DNA from: Lachnospiraceae bacterium UBA7060
GTDB lineage: Bacteria; Bacillota; Clostridia; Lachnospirales; Lachnospiraceae
Length of the DNA stretch: 64,000 bases
Assembly: GCA_002493835.1 (NCBI GenBank)
Contig: DLAA01000113.1
Coordinates: 8,504 to 72,503 of the forward strand
Direction: 5' to 3'
How positions within the stretch are numbered: position 1 is the first letter of the stretch; each line of letters opens with the position of its first letter. The position numbers were made by a program, and so were the translations under genes. Under the pieces are notes generated by a model. That model was not told the origin of the DNA, ran no database searches, and was given only the letters and a program-made list of their open reading frames with translations. Shown piece after piece: positions 16,884 to 25,671 of this stretch.

Positions 16884-18755
16884 ATGGAAAAGAAGGTTTT
16901 GACGCGGCAGTCCATGCTCACGGCTGTCAGTGCGCTCATGGCGCTTTTATGTGCAGCGCGTATCTTTCTTCTTCTCCGGGCGGAAGGGAACGTGTACACC
17001 ATGGGAATTTTCCCTATGGCTCTCCTCTTTGGATTATACAGCCTATGGAGAAAAGGGTTGTTTTTGGAAGAAGTCTTTTTTCCTGTTCCGATGCGGATTT
17101 TTCTGGCAGGCTTGTTCACGGCCCTGCAGGTGTACGGCCTGAGGGCGAGCCATCCGGGGCTGACAGGCATTTTTGAAACGCTGATTTGGACGGTGTGTTT
17201 GGTGCCTTTGACCTTTGCCGGACAGAATCAGCTTTTTTCTCTGGCCGGCCGGTTTGGCAAGAATGAAGAAGGGCGGGAACGGTCCGCACAGACAGGGCAG
17301 GGGAAAAAACAGTTTTTCTGTGCTTTTGGGATTATTTTTGCAGGTTTTTGCATTCCGTTTGCGGCTTACTATCCGGCTATTATGGCCTACGATGTGATCC
17401 CGCAGCTTGACCAGATCAGGAGCAGCGGACTGACGACGCATCATCCGTTGATCCATACACTGTTTTTGGCGGGATGTCTAAAGATTGGGGAGGTATTTTC
17501 CTTTTTTGTCAATTCGGACAGGGCCGGGCTTGCCGTATATTCTGTTTTACAGATGGCGGCAGTTGCGGCCTGCTTTGCTTATGTCTACACTTTTCTTCGT
17601 AAAAAAGGTGTGAACAGGCTGTTGTGCTATGCTTTTGTTTTGTGTGCGGCGGTCTTTCCCACCCATGGAATGCTGGCGGTTTCTATTACGAAGGACACGA
17701 TATACGGCGCCCTTGTGATGGTGTTTACGGTGCTTGTATGGGAACTTTCCTCATTTTTCACGAAAAAGAAGAATCCGGGAAGAAAGCTGCTTGCCGGTTA
17801 TGTGCTGGTTTCTCTTCTTTTGCTTCTGTTTCGGAATAACAGTGTCTATGCCTGGGTTTTGTATGTGATAACGGCGGCTGCTTTTAGCAGGCGTCAAAAA
17901 ACGGTATTTAGAAAAAGTTGTGCCTTTCACGGGGGTATTTTGCTGCTGTATTTTGTTGTCAATGGCTTGTTGATTCACGCGGCGGCGGCAAGCAGCGACA
18001 CCTATGCCAGGGAGATGCTGAGCGTACCAGCTCAGCAGATTGCAAGAGTCGTGCAAAACCATGAGGAAGAACTTACGCCGCAGGATTTGGAGGCTATTTC
18101 TGCGGTTTGGGGAGAAGCCCTGCCAGAATATGTGCCGTCCATTGCAGATAGGAGTAAGAGGGATATCAGAGGGGATAAGGAGACACTGCGGATATTTGCA
18201 GGAGAGTGGATTTCTCTCGGTTTCCGCTATCCAGGGGACTATCTGCAGGCTTTTATGCTGAAAAATAAAGGGATGTGGGATTTGACGGATACGACTTATC
18301 TGAATGATGTGTACTCTTACGCGAAAGGATATCTGCAGATCACATATCCCAGTAACCAGCAGGAATATATGGAAGCGCTTGCCCCGGGATACGAGAGGCA
18401 TCAGCATTTACTATTTCTGCAGTCTTTTTATCGGTATTTTGCGGCGGGAGATGAGCTGTGGCGGTACTGTCCGCCCCTTGCGCTTGCGATGCAGCCCGCT
18501 TTCTACTGTTATCTGCTGTTATTTTACTGCTTATGTTGTATCGGGTTGAAACGGAAGGAGGCTTTGCTGCCAGCCATATATCTTCTGGGGCTTCTTCTGA
18601 CACTTCTGATGGGACCCTGTGTGCTTACCCGTTATCTGTACCCGGTGATGCTGTCGGTGACGGTTCTAGTGCTGCTTTTGTTTGGACCAGGCAGGGCGCA
18701 TCCTCTCAACGAGGCGCCAGCTGATACACGAAGTAAGTCGTGTCCCCGGCAGTGA
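16884..18755 (+). CDS. DUF6020-like polytopic membrane protein
   Basis: A 623-residue integral membrane protein with a dozen or more hydrophobic segments. After a first membrane block, the loop MAYDVIPQLDQIRSSG with the following THHPLIHTLFLAG is the DUF6020 signature as I recall it: a GT-C-like arrangement with an acidic residue in the first extracytoplasmic loop. Its close coupling (four-base gap) to the GT2 gene suggests use of a polyprenyl-phosphate sugar. The 3' end overlaps the convergent gene at 18706-20514 by 50 bases, so the last sixteen or so codons are coding on both strands. The substrate is unknown. Confidence 0.75.
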   Translation: MEKKVLTRQSMLTAVSALMALLCAARIFLLLRAEGNVYTMGIFPMALLFGLYSLWRKGLFLEEVFFPVPMRIFLAGLFTALQVYGLRASHPGLTGIFETLIWTVCLVPLTFAGQNQLFSLAGRFGKNEEGRERSAQTGQGKKQFFCAFGIIFAGFCIPFAAYYPAIMAYDVIPQLDQIRSSGLTTHHPLIHTLFLAGCLKIGEVFSFFVNSDRAGLAVYSVLQMAAVAACFAYVYTFLRKKGVNRLLCYAFVLCAAVFPTHGMLAVSITKDTIYGALVMVFTVLVWELSSFFTKKKNPGRKLLAGYVLVSLLLLLFRNNSVYAWVLYVITAAAFSRRQKTVFRKSCAFHGGILLLYFVVNGLLIHAAAASSDTYAREMLSVPAQQIARVVQNHEEELTPQDLEAISAVWGEALPEYVPSIADRSKRDIRGDKETLRIFAGEWISLGFRYPGDYLQAFMLKNKGMWDLTDTTYLNDVYSYAKGYLQITYPSNQQEYMEALAPGYERHQHLLFLQSFYRYFAAGDELWRYCPPLALAMQPAFYCYLLLFYCLCCIGLKRKEALLPAIYLLGLLLTLLMGPCVLTRYLYPVMLSVTVLVLLLFGPGRAHPLNEAPADTRSKSCPRQ

Positions 18756-20514
18756 AGGTGTCGGCTGTGATAAGCTCCGCTTCGTAGGTATGCCGGAAGT
18801 ACATGACCACAGGATGTTCCTCATTATAGGGTGCTTCCTGCAGAATAAAGTAGACATGACCGCTGTCCACCAGATCACGGCCGAAGCTGCCGATGCCCTG
18901 GGCAGCGAGTTTTTTTTGCGTGTTGGGGTTGCAGATCACACCCCAGTTGGTATAGATGAAATTTTGGTAAACATTCTGCCCCGCGGCAAACGGGCGTTCA
19001 CAGAAATGCTCAAGCGTCCCCGAGTTGTAGGTCCATATATAGAAATTCTCAGGTCGGGTAAGACAGTATTCCTTTAATTCCTGCCAGGTCTCTTCGTGGA
19101 CAAGGTAATTTTCAGCTATGTTTTTGCGGGTTATAAAAACGGAGAGCACACTGAGGGCCAAAAGGAATGGCAGTACAATGATATCGTGCTTTGTCCTCTC
19201 AAAGGGCAAGAGATTGAAAGCCAGAATGATGCCAAGAAGGATCAGAAAATCAGCAGTAATCAGGGGCTGGATAATGCGTTTGGGAAAACGCCCCTCATAG
19301 AGAACATATCCCCAGCTTACGCATCGGCCGAACAGATACATAAGATAGACAAAGAGGGCATGGGTATTTCGATGGAGGAAAATTAGAATTGGTACCAGAA
19401 GAAGCAGGAGTCCGGCCAAAAGGTTGGCGGGCTGCATGCCGTCCTGATAAAAAAAGACTGTCACAGAACAGACAGCGATGTTTTTCAGGCGTTCTTTCAG
19501 GCTGGTGCGGGCCAGATAACAGCTTTTGGCAATGTCGTGCATTTGCTTCCAATCATCGACGGACATACCATAGCCGATGTAGGGTGCACCGTTTTTCCGG
19601 TACATGTAAGCCTCCTCATCTAGGCCGAGAGCCGCCAGGGCCTCCGGGCACTCCTCGTATGCCGGCCAGCTGTAGAAATCACCTACCCGTTCCCTGTAGT
19701 GGTTGATTTTTCGGAAATCGGCCCATTCCTCCTCGGAGTAGGCAATTGTATTTGCACCCCATAGAAGGCCCATTCCCAGAACCAGAAGCAGGGCAAAGCC
19801 AAGGAGCTTCCAGGCAGCGTCCTTGTACGCATTCCGGTGGGCTATGATCCATTTTGCCAACCAGAGCATGCCAGCCATGGGCAGCATGAGGTAGAAGATG
19901 TTCTGCCGCATGCTGTAGGAAATCCATGCGAGGAACAGGGTCGGTACATTATCCAGTAAAAAGCCGGCTTTTGACTGGCCAGGCCGCGCAGTGATAAAGC
20001 AGAACATTGCAGCAGCCGCCGCAAGGCCCGCGGTAGTGGTGTACTGCGCCTCTGATATTACGTTTAAATTTATGATAAAGAAAAGAAGAAAAAACACAGC
20101 GAGCGCAGGACTTACGAAAGTGTTTTGGGCACTGCGCTTTTGCCTGATTCGCAGAATACGCCAGTAGACGGCAAAGAGGCTGAGGATCTGTACGCTGTGT
20201 TGGAAAAGACCATACCAGGGAATATTGCCCCACAGAGTATAGAGCTTTGAAAGCAGAAAAGAGAGCGGGTATAGAAAAAACATGACATGAGCGTCAGGTG
20301 TTCCCGTATAGGCGCCCGAGAGGATGCTGTACATGCCCCAGTCGTCGTTGATGCCGTCCACAGGGTGAATCACAAACAGCTCGATCATATAGAAGGCGGC
20401 AAGAAGCAGGAGAAAAAAGAGATCCCACAGCAATGGGGAGGCTTGTTCCCGGCCGGCTTTTCTGTTATCTGTTTGTCCAAAGGCGGGTTGTGAACCAGGG
20501 CGAATCAGTGACAT
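18706..20514 (-). CDS. Polytopic membrane protein, unassigned (GT-C-like)
   Basis: A 602-residue minus-strand protein with about ten to twelve hydrophobic segments and a C-terminal hydrophilic part of about 120 residues. AAAGGA stands nine bases before the ATG. DGINDDWGMYSILSGAY near residue 50, an Asp-Asp-Trp in the first predicted outer loop, resembles GT-C glycosyltransferases and related clostridial DUF families, but I cannot name the family. The soluble tail (from about residue 470) would lie outside the cell. The gene stands alone, divergent from the SGNH gene at 20728 and convergent with the DUF6020-like gene. A glycan-modifying role is inferred from context only. Confidence 0.7.
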   Translation of the reverse strand: MSLIRPGSQPAFGQTDNRKAGREQASPLLWDLFFLLLLAAFYMIELFVIHPVDGINDDWGMYSILSGAYTGTPDAHVMFFLYPLSFLLSKLYTLWGNIPWYGLFQHSVQILSLFAVYWRILRIRQKRSAQNTFVSPALAVFFLLFFIINLNVISEAQYTTTAGLAAAAAMFCFITARPGQSKAGFLLDNVPTLFLAWISYSMRQNIFYLMLPMAGMLWLAKWIIAHRNAYKDAAWKLLGFALLLVLGMGLLWGANTIAYSEEEWADFRKINHYRERVGDFYSWPAYEECPEALAALGLDEEAYMYRKNGAPYIGYGMSVDDWKQMHDIAKSCYLARTSLKERLKNIAVCSVTVFFYQDGMQPANLLAGLLLLLVPILIFLHRNTHALFVYLMYLFGRCVSWGYVLYEGRFPKRIIQPLITADFLILLGIILAFNLLPFERTKHDIIVLPFLLALSVLSVFITRKNIAENYLVHEETWQELKEYCLTRPENFYIWTYNSGTLEHFCERPFAAGQNVYQNFIYTNWGVICNPNTQKKLAAQGIGSFGRDLVDSGHVYFILQEAPYNEEHPVVMYFRHTYEAELITADTFTAGDTTYFVYQLAPR

Positions 20515-20568
20515 ATTGGCTTATCCTTTCGTAAAAAAATATGTTTTCAGTTTTCCTATGCGCTCATT

Positions 20569-20577
20569 ATTTTAGCA
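20569..20577 (-). promoter_or_regulatory. Extended -10 promoter of the minus-strand membrane gene
   Basis: Read on the minus strand, TGCTAAAAT (20577-20569) is an extended -10 element about 55 bases upstream of the ATG at 20514. The -35 region is weak (TACTGC at 17 bases). Confidence 0.4.
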
Positions 20578-20727
20578 TAAAAACAGGCTGTGCAGTATAA
20601 AATATTTTTAGAAGTAAAACTTTAAGAATTTTGGAAGATTTCTTTAATTTTTCTGCACGGAGTATCAAAATAGAAAAATTTGTGCTAGAGTGTATACGGG
20701 GTATTAGTAAGGGAAAGGTCGGGAAAG

Positions 20728-21834
20728 ATGGGAAATACAAGAAGAGGCAGACAAAATATCAATACACTTTTGGTAGTATTGATCGGATTTTGTGTTTTGG
20801 CGATTATTGAAATTGTGTACGGACAGGCACAGATGAAGGTGGAACGGGAAAGACTGGCTCTGGAAGAGCAGAATACACAGACAGTGGCGGAGCTCAAAGA
20901 AGAGTGGAGAAAGCTTCAGGAGGGTTCCAGCGTGGTGACGGCACAGAGTGAGCCTGCTCCTGCCGCAAGTGAGGGTGAGTCTGAGCCTGCCAGGGTCGTG
21001 GAGCAGCCGAAGAAACAGGAATCGAAGAAACAGCAGCCTGAAGATGAGACGGCCAAGACAGAAGAGGATGACAGGAATTATGATATGCAGATTGTAATTC
21101 TTGGCGACAGTATTATGGATGGGGACAGGACAGAGAGCGGCGCGGCGGATATTATCGGCGAGCAGCTGAATGCGAAGATTTATAATATGTCCATGGGCGG
21201 CACTACAGCGGCCCTTCTGCCCAATGAGCAGTATAATTTTTCCACCTGGAATTCTCGCTGTCTGCTCGGTGTGGTGAATGCGATTGTGGGAAATATCAAT
21301 CCGGATATTTTTGAGGGATATGCGGCGGGTGAGGTGCTGAAGACCTGTGATTTTAGCAAGACGGATTATTTTATCATTGAGTATGGGGTGAATGACTTCC
21401 TGACCGGGCAGATTCCCAACAGCCGATATTTGGAAGGAGGAGACACGCTTGCGGTGGATGGCACACACACTTACACGGGTGCCCTTGACGATGCCATCAG
21501 CCGACTAAAGAGCAGCTTCCCGGATGCCGGAATCTTGGTGATCGGTCCCCACTACTGCCAGGTATTTAACGGCGGAACGTTTGTCGGTGACGGCTATTCT
21601 CTGGATTATGGCTATGGTCCTCTTATCACATTTTCGAGGGGAGCCGGTTATGTTGCAGAGCAGCATAGGGAGGAAGGCGTTCTCTTTTTCAATGCTTTTG
21701 AGGAGAGCGGCATTGATGCGGATACGGCCGATGATTATCTGTCGGACGGCGTTCACATGACGCCGCTGGGAGCCCGGGTATATGCGGAGTTTGCAGCCGG
21801 AATTATCCGCAGGGATTTCATGCCGGAGGAGTGA
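20728..21834 (+). CDS. Membrane-anchored SGNH/GDSL hydrolase
   Basis: A 368-residue protein with a cytoplasmic basic start (MGNTRRGRQN), one hydrophobic anchor (about residues 11-31), a charged helical stretch likely to form a coiled coil (residues 35-65) and a low-complexity Pro/Glu/Lys linker to about residue 118. The SGNH domain follows, with the nucleophile in VILGDSIMDGDR, an oxyanion-type YGVND and the Asp-His pair in LSDGVHMTPLGA. It acts outside the membrane, probably as an esterase or acyltransferase on glycans. It is transcribed away from the minus-strand membrane gene. A hairpin follows at 21867-21890. Confidence 0.85.
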   Translation: MGNTRRGRQNINTLLVVLIGFCVLAIIEIVYGQAQMKVERERLALEEQNTQTVAELKEEWRKLQEGSSVVTAQSEPAPAASEGESEPARVVEQPKKQESKKQQPEDETAKTEEDDRNYDMQIVILGDSIMDGDRTESGAADIIGEQLNAKIYNMSMGGTTAALLPNEQYNFSTWNSRCLLGVVNAIVGNINPDIFEGYAAGEVLKTCDFSKTDYFIIEYGVNDFLTGQIPNSRYLEGGDTLAVDGTHTYTGALDDAISRLKSSFPDAGILVIGPHYCQVFNGGTFVGDGYSLDYGYGPLITFSRGAGYVAEQHREEGVLFFNAFEESGIDADTADDYLSDGVHMTPLGARVYAEFAAGIIRRDFMPEE

Positions 21835-21864
21835 TTGCATCAAGCTGCCATAATATGGTATGAT
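21835..21864 (+). promoter_or_regulatory. Candidate promoter for the FkbH-ACP leader
   Basis: TTGCAT (21835-21840), an 18-base spacer and TATGAT (21859-21864). The start point near 21871 would produce a leader of about 130 bases that contains several hairpins before the ATG at 22000. The -35 directly follows the stop of the SGNH gene. Confidence 0.45.
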
Positions 21865-21866
21865 AA

Positions 21867-21890
21867 AGGACAGGTGTAAAAGCCTGTCCT
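21867..21890 (+). terminator. Hairpin after the SGNH gene
   Basis: AGGACAGG (21867-21874) pairs perfectly with CCTGTCCT (21883-21890) and is followed by TCAATTTAT, a weak U-tract. It could terminate the SGNH transcript, or form the 5' hairpin of the next one. Confidence 0.5.
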
Positions 21891-21906
21891 TCAATTTATA
21901 TGCGCA

Positions 21907-21996
21907 GGGGTGCGTAATGTATATTGCTGCTACGCAGCACGCACCCCGCGCGGCGAGTAGGGGAAGAAAATCTCCTCCTACTCGATTTGGGAGATT
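21907..21996 (+). promoter_or_regulatory. Structured leader with mutually exclusive hairpins before fkbH-like gene
   Basis: Three elements follow each other. Stem A: GGGGTGCGT (21907-21915) with ACGCACCCC (21939-21947), enclosing a smaller GCTGC/GCAGC hairpin. Stem B: CGAGTAGG (21954-21961) with CCTACTCG (21977-21984). Stem C: AATCTCC (21969-21975) with GGAGATT (21990-21996). Stem C contains the only plausible Shine-Dalgarno of the next gene (GGGAG, 21989-21993), and cannot coexist with the full stem B. The layout suggests translational control by alternative folding; no known riboswitch class is recognised. Confidence 0.45.
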
Positions 21997-21999
21997 AGT

Positions 22000-23838
22000 A
22001 TGCGGGAATTGGAATATCCCTTTGACGGGGAGCTTATATTAAAAAAATCAAAAAAGTTAAAACGTGCCCTTCTGGAAGGGCGGGCAGATTTTTTGGAGAA
22101 AAGGATTGCGGTTCTGGGGGGCAGCACGACTCATGATATCGTTCGCATGTTGGAGCTGTTTTTGCTGAATCAAGGGATACGCCCCGTATTCTATGAGTCG
22201 GAATACGCGCAGTATTGGCAGGATGTGATGTTTGACAATCAGGAACTTGTCTCCTTCGCACCGGATCTTATCTTTATCCATACCTCCAACCGTAATATCA
22301 CGGCGTATCCGTCTATGCAGGATCAGGAACCGCAGATGGATGCGCTGCTTACGGAACAGTATGAGCATTTTCATGTGATGTGGGAGAAAATTGCAGAAAA
22401 GTACCACTGTCCAGTGATTCAGAATAATTTCGAGTATCCGTTTTATCGGCTGCTTGGAAATCAGGAGGCAGTTTGTCTTCAGGGGCGGATCTGTTTTATC
22501 AACAGGTTAAATGAGCGGTTTTATCAGTACGCCAGGGAGCATGAGGATTTCTATATCCATGATATCAATTATTTATCGGCTGCCTATGGTCTGGACAGAT
22601 GGTCGGAGCCCCTCTACTGGCATATGTACAAGTACGCCATGTGCATGCAGGCGGTTCCCTTATTCTCTCATAATCTTGCCAATATCATCAAGGCAGTTTT
22701 TGGGAAGAATAAAAAGGGGCTTTCGCTGGATCTGGACAATACGCTCTGGGGTGGTGTCGTGGGAGATGACGGTCCGGAAAATCTGGAAATCGGGCAGGAG
22801 ACGCCTATGGGACAGGTCTATGCGGAATTTCAGAATTATGTGAAAGCGCAGAAAGATATCGGTGTCCTGCTCACAGTCAATTCTAAAAATGAAGAGGAAA
22901 ATGCACTGGCAGGATTGAACCATCCCGATGGGGTTTTAAAGCCGGAGGACTTTGTTATCATAAAGGCCAACTGGGAACCCAAGAGCAAAAATCTGGCAGA
23001 GACCGCGGCGGAGCTTGCCATCCTGCCTGACAGCCTCGTCTTTGTGGATGATAATCCGGCTGAGCGGGAGATTGTGAGGGCTCAGGTGCCAGGTGCGTCG
23101 TGTCCCGAGATTGGGACGCCAGAGCAGTATATCCGAGTGCTTGACCGCTCGGGCTTTTTTGAAGTGACAAGCCTGTCAGAAGATGACCGGAAGCGCAGCG
23201 AGATGTATCGGGCTAATGCGGAGAGGAAAAAGCAGGAGGAAGCTTTTGGCAATTACCGGGAATACCTGTTGTCCCTTGACATGCAGGGGACAATCAGGCC
23301 TTTCGAGGCGATGGTGATGGCGCGGATCGCCCAGCTGACCAACAAGAGCAACCAGTTTAATCTGACAACCAGAAGGTACACCCAGGGGGAGATAGAGGCT
23401 TTTGCGGCGGATGAAAGATATATCACCCGCTATGGCAGGCTGGCGGACAAGTTCGGCGATAATGGTGTAGTCTCCGTGGTAATTGGCCGGATGGGGAGCA
23501 TGGGGGACAAAACGGCTTACAGGCAGATGGAGCGGGTGACTGGTGATACCGGAAGCGACGTCCTGCATTTAGAGCTGTGGCTGATGAGCTGCCGGGTGTT
23601 AAAGCGGGATATGGAATATGCCATGATGGACAGCGTAGTGGAGGCCTGCAGAGAATGCGGCATCGGGACGATTCTGGGATACTATTATCCGACCGCGAAA
23701 AACGGGATGGTGAAAGAGTTTTACCGAATGATGGGATTTGAGAAGCAGGAAGAAACTGACACGGGCGTCAGTGTGTGGCGCTTTGTGATTCCGGATGAAT
23801 ACGAGCACCAAAATACAGTCATTGCCGTACAAGAGTGA
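22000..23838 (+). CDS. FkbH-like HAD-IIIC protein (acyl-ACP loading)
   Basis: A 612-residue multidomain cytosolic protein. Residues 1-200 form an SGNH-like domain (VLGGSTTHDIVRMLEL). The HAD domain follows with LDLDNTLWGGVVGDDG, the nucleophile and acid aspartates at residues 244 and 246, and later VFVDDNPAEREIVR. The C-terminal third is a GNAT-like acyltransferase region (QLTNKSNQFNLTTRRY). This is the FkbH architecture: in polyketide pathways such enzymes take 1,3-bisphosphoglycerate, remove the phosphate and load a glyceryl group on an acyl carrier protein. An ACP gene follows 43 bases downstream, which strongly supports that reaction type. The exact acyl group and its final acceptor are unknown. 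Confidence 0.9.
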   Translation: MRELEYPFDGELILKKSKKLKRALLEGRADFLEKRIAVLGGSTTHDIVRMLELFLLNQGIRPVFYESEYAQYWQDVMFDNQELVSFAPDLIFIHTSNRNITAYPSMQDQEPQMDALLTEQYEHFHVMWEKIAEKYHCPVIQNNFEYPFYRLLGNQEAVCLQGRICFINRLNERFYQYAREHEDFYIHDINYLSAAYGLDRWSEPLYWHMYKYAMCMQAVPLFSHNLANIIKAVFGKNKKGLSLDLDNTLWGGVVGDDGPENLEIGQETPMGQVYAEFQNYVKAQKDIGVLLTVNSKNEEENALAGLNHPDGVLKPEDFVIIKANWEPKSKNLAETAAELAILPDSLVFVDDNPAEREIVRAQVPGASCPEIGTPEQYIRVLDRSGFFEVTSLSEDDRKRSEMYRANAERKKQEEAFGNYREYLLSLDMQGTIRPFEAMVMARIAQLTNKSNQFNLTTRRYTQGEIEAFAADERYITRYGRLADKFGDNGVVSVVIGRMGSMGDKTAYRQMERVTGDTGSDVLHLELWLMSCRVLKRDMEYAMMDSVVEACRECGIGTILGYYYPTAKNGMVKEFYRMMGFEKQEETDTGVSVWRFVIPDEYEHQNTVIAVQE

Positions 23839-23881
23839 AATACCCCGTAGAAATGAAAATAAGAGAAAGAGGAGAGAGAAA

Positions 23882-24124
23882 ATGAGCAGAGAAGAAGTGT
23901 TTGAGAAGCTGAACGAAGTATTCCGAGACGTGTTTGACGATGAGGAAATTACCGTCACCGATGTCACCACGGCGGATGATATTGAGGAGTGGGATTCCCT
24001 TGAGCACATTAATCTCCTGGCGGCTGTGGAGCAGGAGTTTGGCATGAAGTTTAACATGGGGCAGGTGGTATCCATGAAAAATGTAGGTGAGATGGCGGAT
24101 ATCATTCTTGCGCAGATTGGATAA
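23882..24124 (+). CDS. Acyl carrier protein
   Basis: An 80-residue ACP. The ATG at 23882 follows a purine-rich AGAGGAGAG. The phosphopantetheine-bearing serine is Ser39 in EEWDSLEHINLL, with the usual acidic helix context. It is a stand-alone carrier not associated with fatty-acid synthase genes. It lies between the FkbH-like loader and a membrane protein (five-base gap), so it probably carries a short hydroxyacyl group made by the loader. A phosphopantetheinyl transferase is not in the window and would be supplied from elsewhere. Confidence 0.93.
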   Translation: MSREEVFEKLNEVFRDVFDDEEITVTDVTTADDIEEWDSLEHINLLAAVEQEFGMKFNMGQVVSMKNVGEMADIILAQIG

Positions 24125-24129
24125 AAAAT

Positions 24130-25671
24130 ATGGTGGACAGATTTTTGGATAGAGTGCAGGGGTTTTATGAAAGTCTGGAAAAGCTTGGCAGGAGGCGGGA
24201 GGCGCTTCTTATATGGGGCCTTTTTGCAGCACTTGTGTTTGGTGTAGTGACCTTGTGCGGTACGATGACCTCTGGATTTCACCTTGTGGACGATTGGGAG
24301 TTTGCCAAGTATGTGGACTGGATGACGCTGGAAAACAGAAGTCTGTGGGACTGCCTGAAGGAGGCGGTGGGGTTTGATTTGACCCTGCGGCTGCGGCCCC
24401 TGTATTATATCAATCGAGTTTTGATGGCTTATGTGTTTGGCATAAATCTGACAGCAATGTCAGTTGTGAAGGCGGCGGAAATCGTAGCAGCACTTGTGGC
24501 GCTCTATTACTGTGCGAGACAGATGAAGTGCAATATGATATATGCGGCTCTCTTTTCTTTGACTGTGATGGTGGGTTATCAGTCTGCGGTCTGGTGGAAG
24601 CTGGGGCCGCAGGAATCCTATGACATCATGATGTTTGCGGTCGGCTTTTACCTGCTGCTCAAGTGGCTTTTTACGGGGCGGCGGGGGTTTGCCTTTGCAA
24701 GTACAGGGGCCTTCTTTCTCATGTCGATTTACAAGGAGCCTTTTATCCTGCTTCTGCCTTTCGTCTGCCTGTTCGTGCTGTATGTAGAACTGCAGGGAGT
24801 ACGACTGACAGTATCGCGATTGTGGGAGGTGGTCAGAAAGAGACTTCCCTTTCTTTTTGCGATCGGCCTTATTTTTGTGGCGGAGATGTTTCTATTAGTG
24901 TTTGTGATCGGTACAAACAATTATTCCTATGTGGGCCTCGATGAGAGCGTGACTCTGGATCAATACAGACAGGTATGGCTGGCGGCTGCGGGGAATAATC
25001 TGAAATGGTATGTGCGGTTCGGCACGGTGCTTTGCCTGATTTTTTTAACTTACTGGGAGCAGACAAAAAAACTTGGCTGGGAAATTCTGCTTGCGGCAGC
25101 CATTATGCTGCCTCAGTGTGTCACTTACAGCAAGACGGCACTGGAGGAACGGTATATTCTGCCCTGGGTGTTTGGCTTTGCCTTTTTCTTTGTCATTGTG
25201 GGATGTCAGTTTAAACCATTGAGTGGTAAACGGCGTATCGTCTATATGCTGTGCCTGCTTCTCATGCTGGCAGCTCACGGCAGAGTGATGTTTAGGGAGG
25301 CACAGTATTTTGCTTATCGGGGAAAGAGTGTGGAGACGATGCTTGAAGATACACTGAAGGAGGTGCAGGGAACAGACAAAAGGGTGCTGAGCTGCTTTGA
25401 TCCCAACTCTGAGGGCAACAAAACCATGTACCACTGGTTTCGCGTCCACGGCTATGACGAGGTGTTTTACTGGGAGGAGGAGGAACAAAAGATCAGTCGT
25501 TCCTACGGGCCGAGAGAGGATGAGCTGTCGTCCTTAGAAGAGATGGATGTGGTCGTGATGTACAATGAGGAAGACCGGCACTGGTGTTACACGCCGAGTC
25601 TTGATCTGTCGGATTTTACGGAGAAAAAGTGTGGGACCATCACCATGTATGTGAGGAATGAGATTGATTAG
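24130..25671 (+). CDS. Polytopic membrane protein next to FkbH-ACP, unassigned
   Basis: A 513-residue protein with about ten hydrophobic segments after a cytoplasmic N-terminus of about 25 residues, and a hydrophilic C-terminal domain of about 110 residues. GFHLVDDWEFAKYVDWM near residue 50, again Asp-Asp-Trp in the first outer loop, recalls GT-C glycosyltransferases. I cannot name the family. It begins five bases after the ACP gene and is surely cotranscribed with it. It could move the sugar that carries the FkbH-derived acyl group, or act in the transfer itself. Its stop overlaps the stop of the convergent VOC gene by four bases. Confidence 0.72.
   Translation: MVDRFLDRVQGFYESLEKLGRRREALLIWGLFAALVFGVVTLCGTMTSGFHLVDDWEFAKYVDWMTLENRSLWDCLKEAVGFDLTLRLRPLYYINRVLMAYVFGINLTAMSVVKAAEIVAALVALYYCARQMKCNMIYAALFSLTVMVGYQSAVWWKLGPQESYDIMMFAVGFYLLLKWLFTGRRGFAFASTGAFFLMSIYKEPFILLLPFVCLFVLYVELQGVRLTVSRLWEVVRKRLPFLFAIGLIFVAEMFLLVFVIGTNNYSYVGLDESVTLDQYRQVWLAAAGNNLKWYVRFGTVLCLIFLTYWEQTKKLGWEILLAAAIMLPQCVTYSKTALEERYILPWVFGFAFFFVIVGCQFKPLSGKRRIVYMLCLLLMLAAHGRVMFREAQYFAYRGKSVETMLEDTLKEVQGTDKRVLSCFDPNSEGNKTMYHWFRVHGYDEVFYWEEEEQKISRSYGPREDELSSLEEMDVVVMYNEEDRHWCYTPSLDLSDFTEKKCGTITMYVRNEID

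Noticed and set aside
23795..23881. N-terminal extension of the acyl carrier protein
   Set aside because: The frame is open upstream but overlaps the end of the FkbH-like gene; the ATG at 23882 has a purine-rich Shine-Dalgarno and gives a normal 80-residue ACP.
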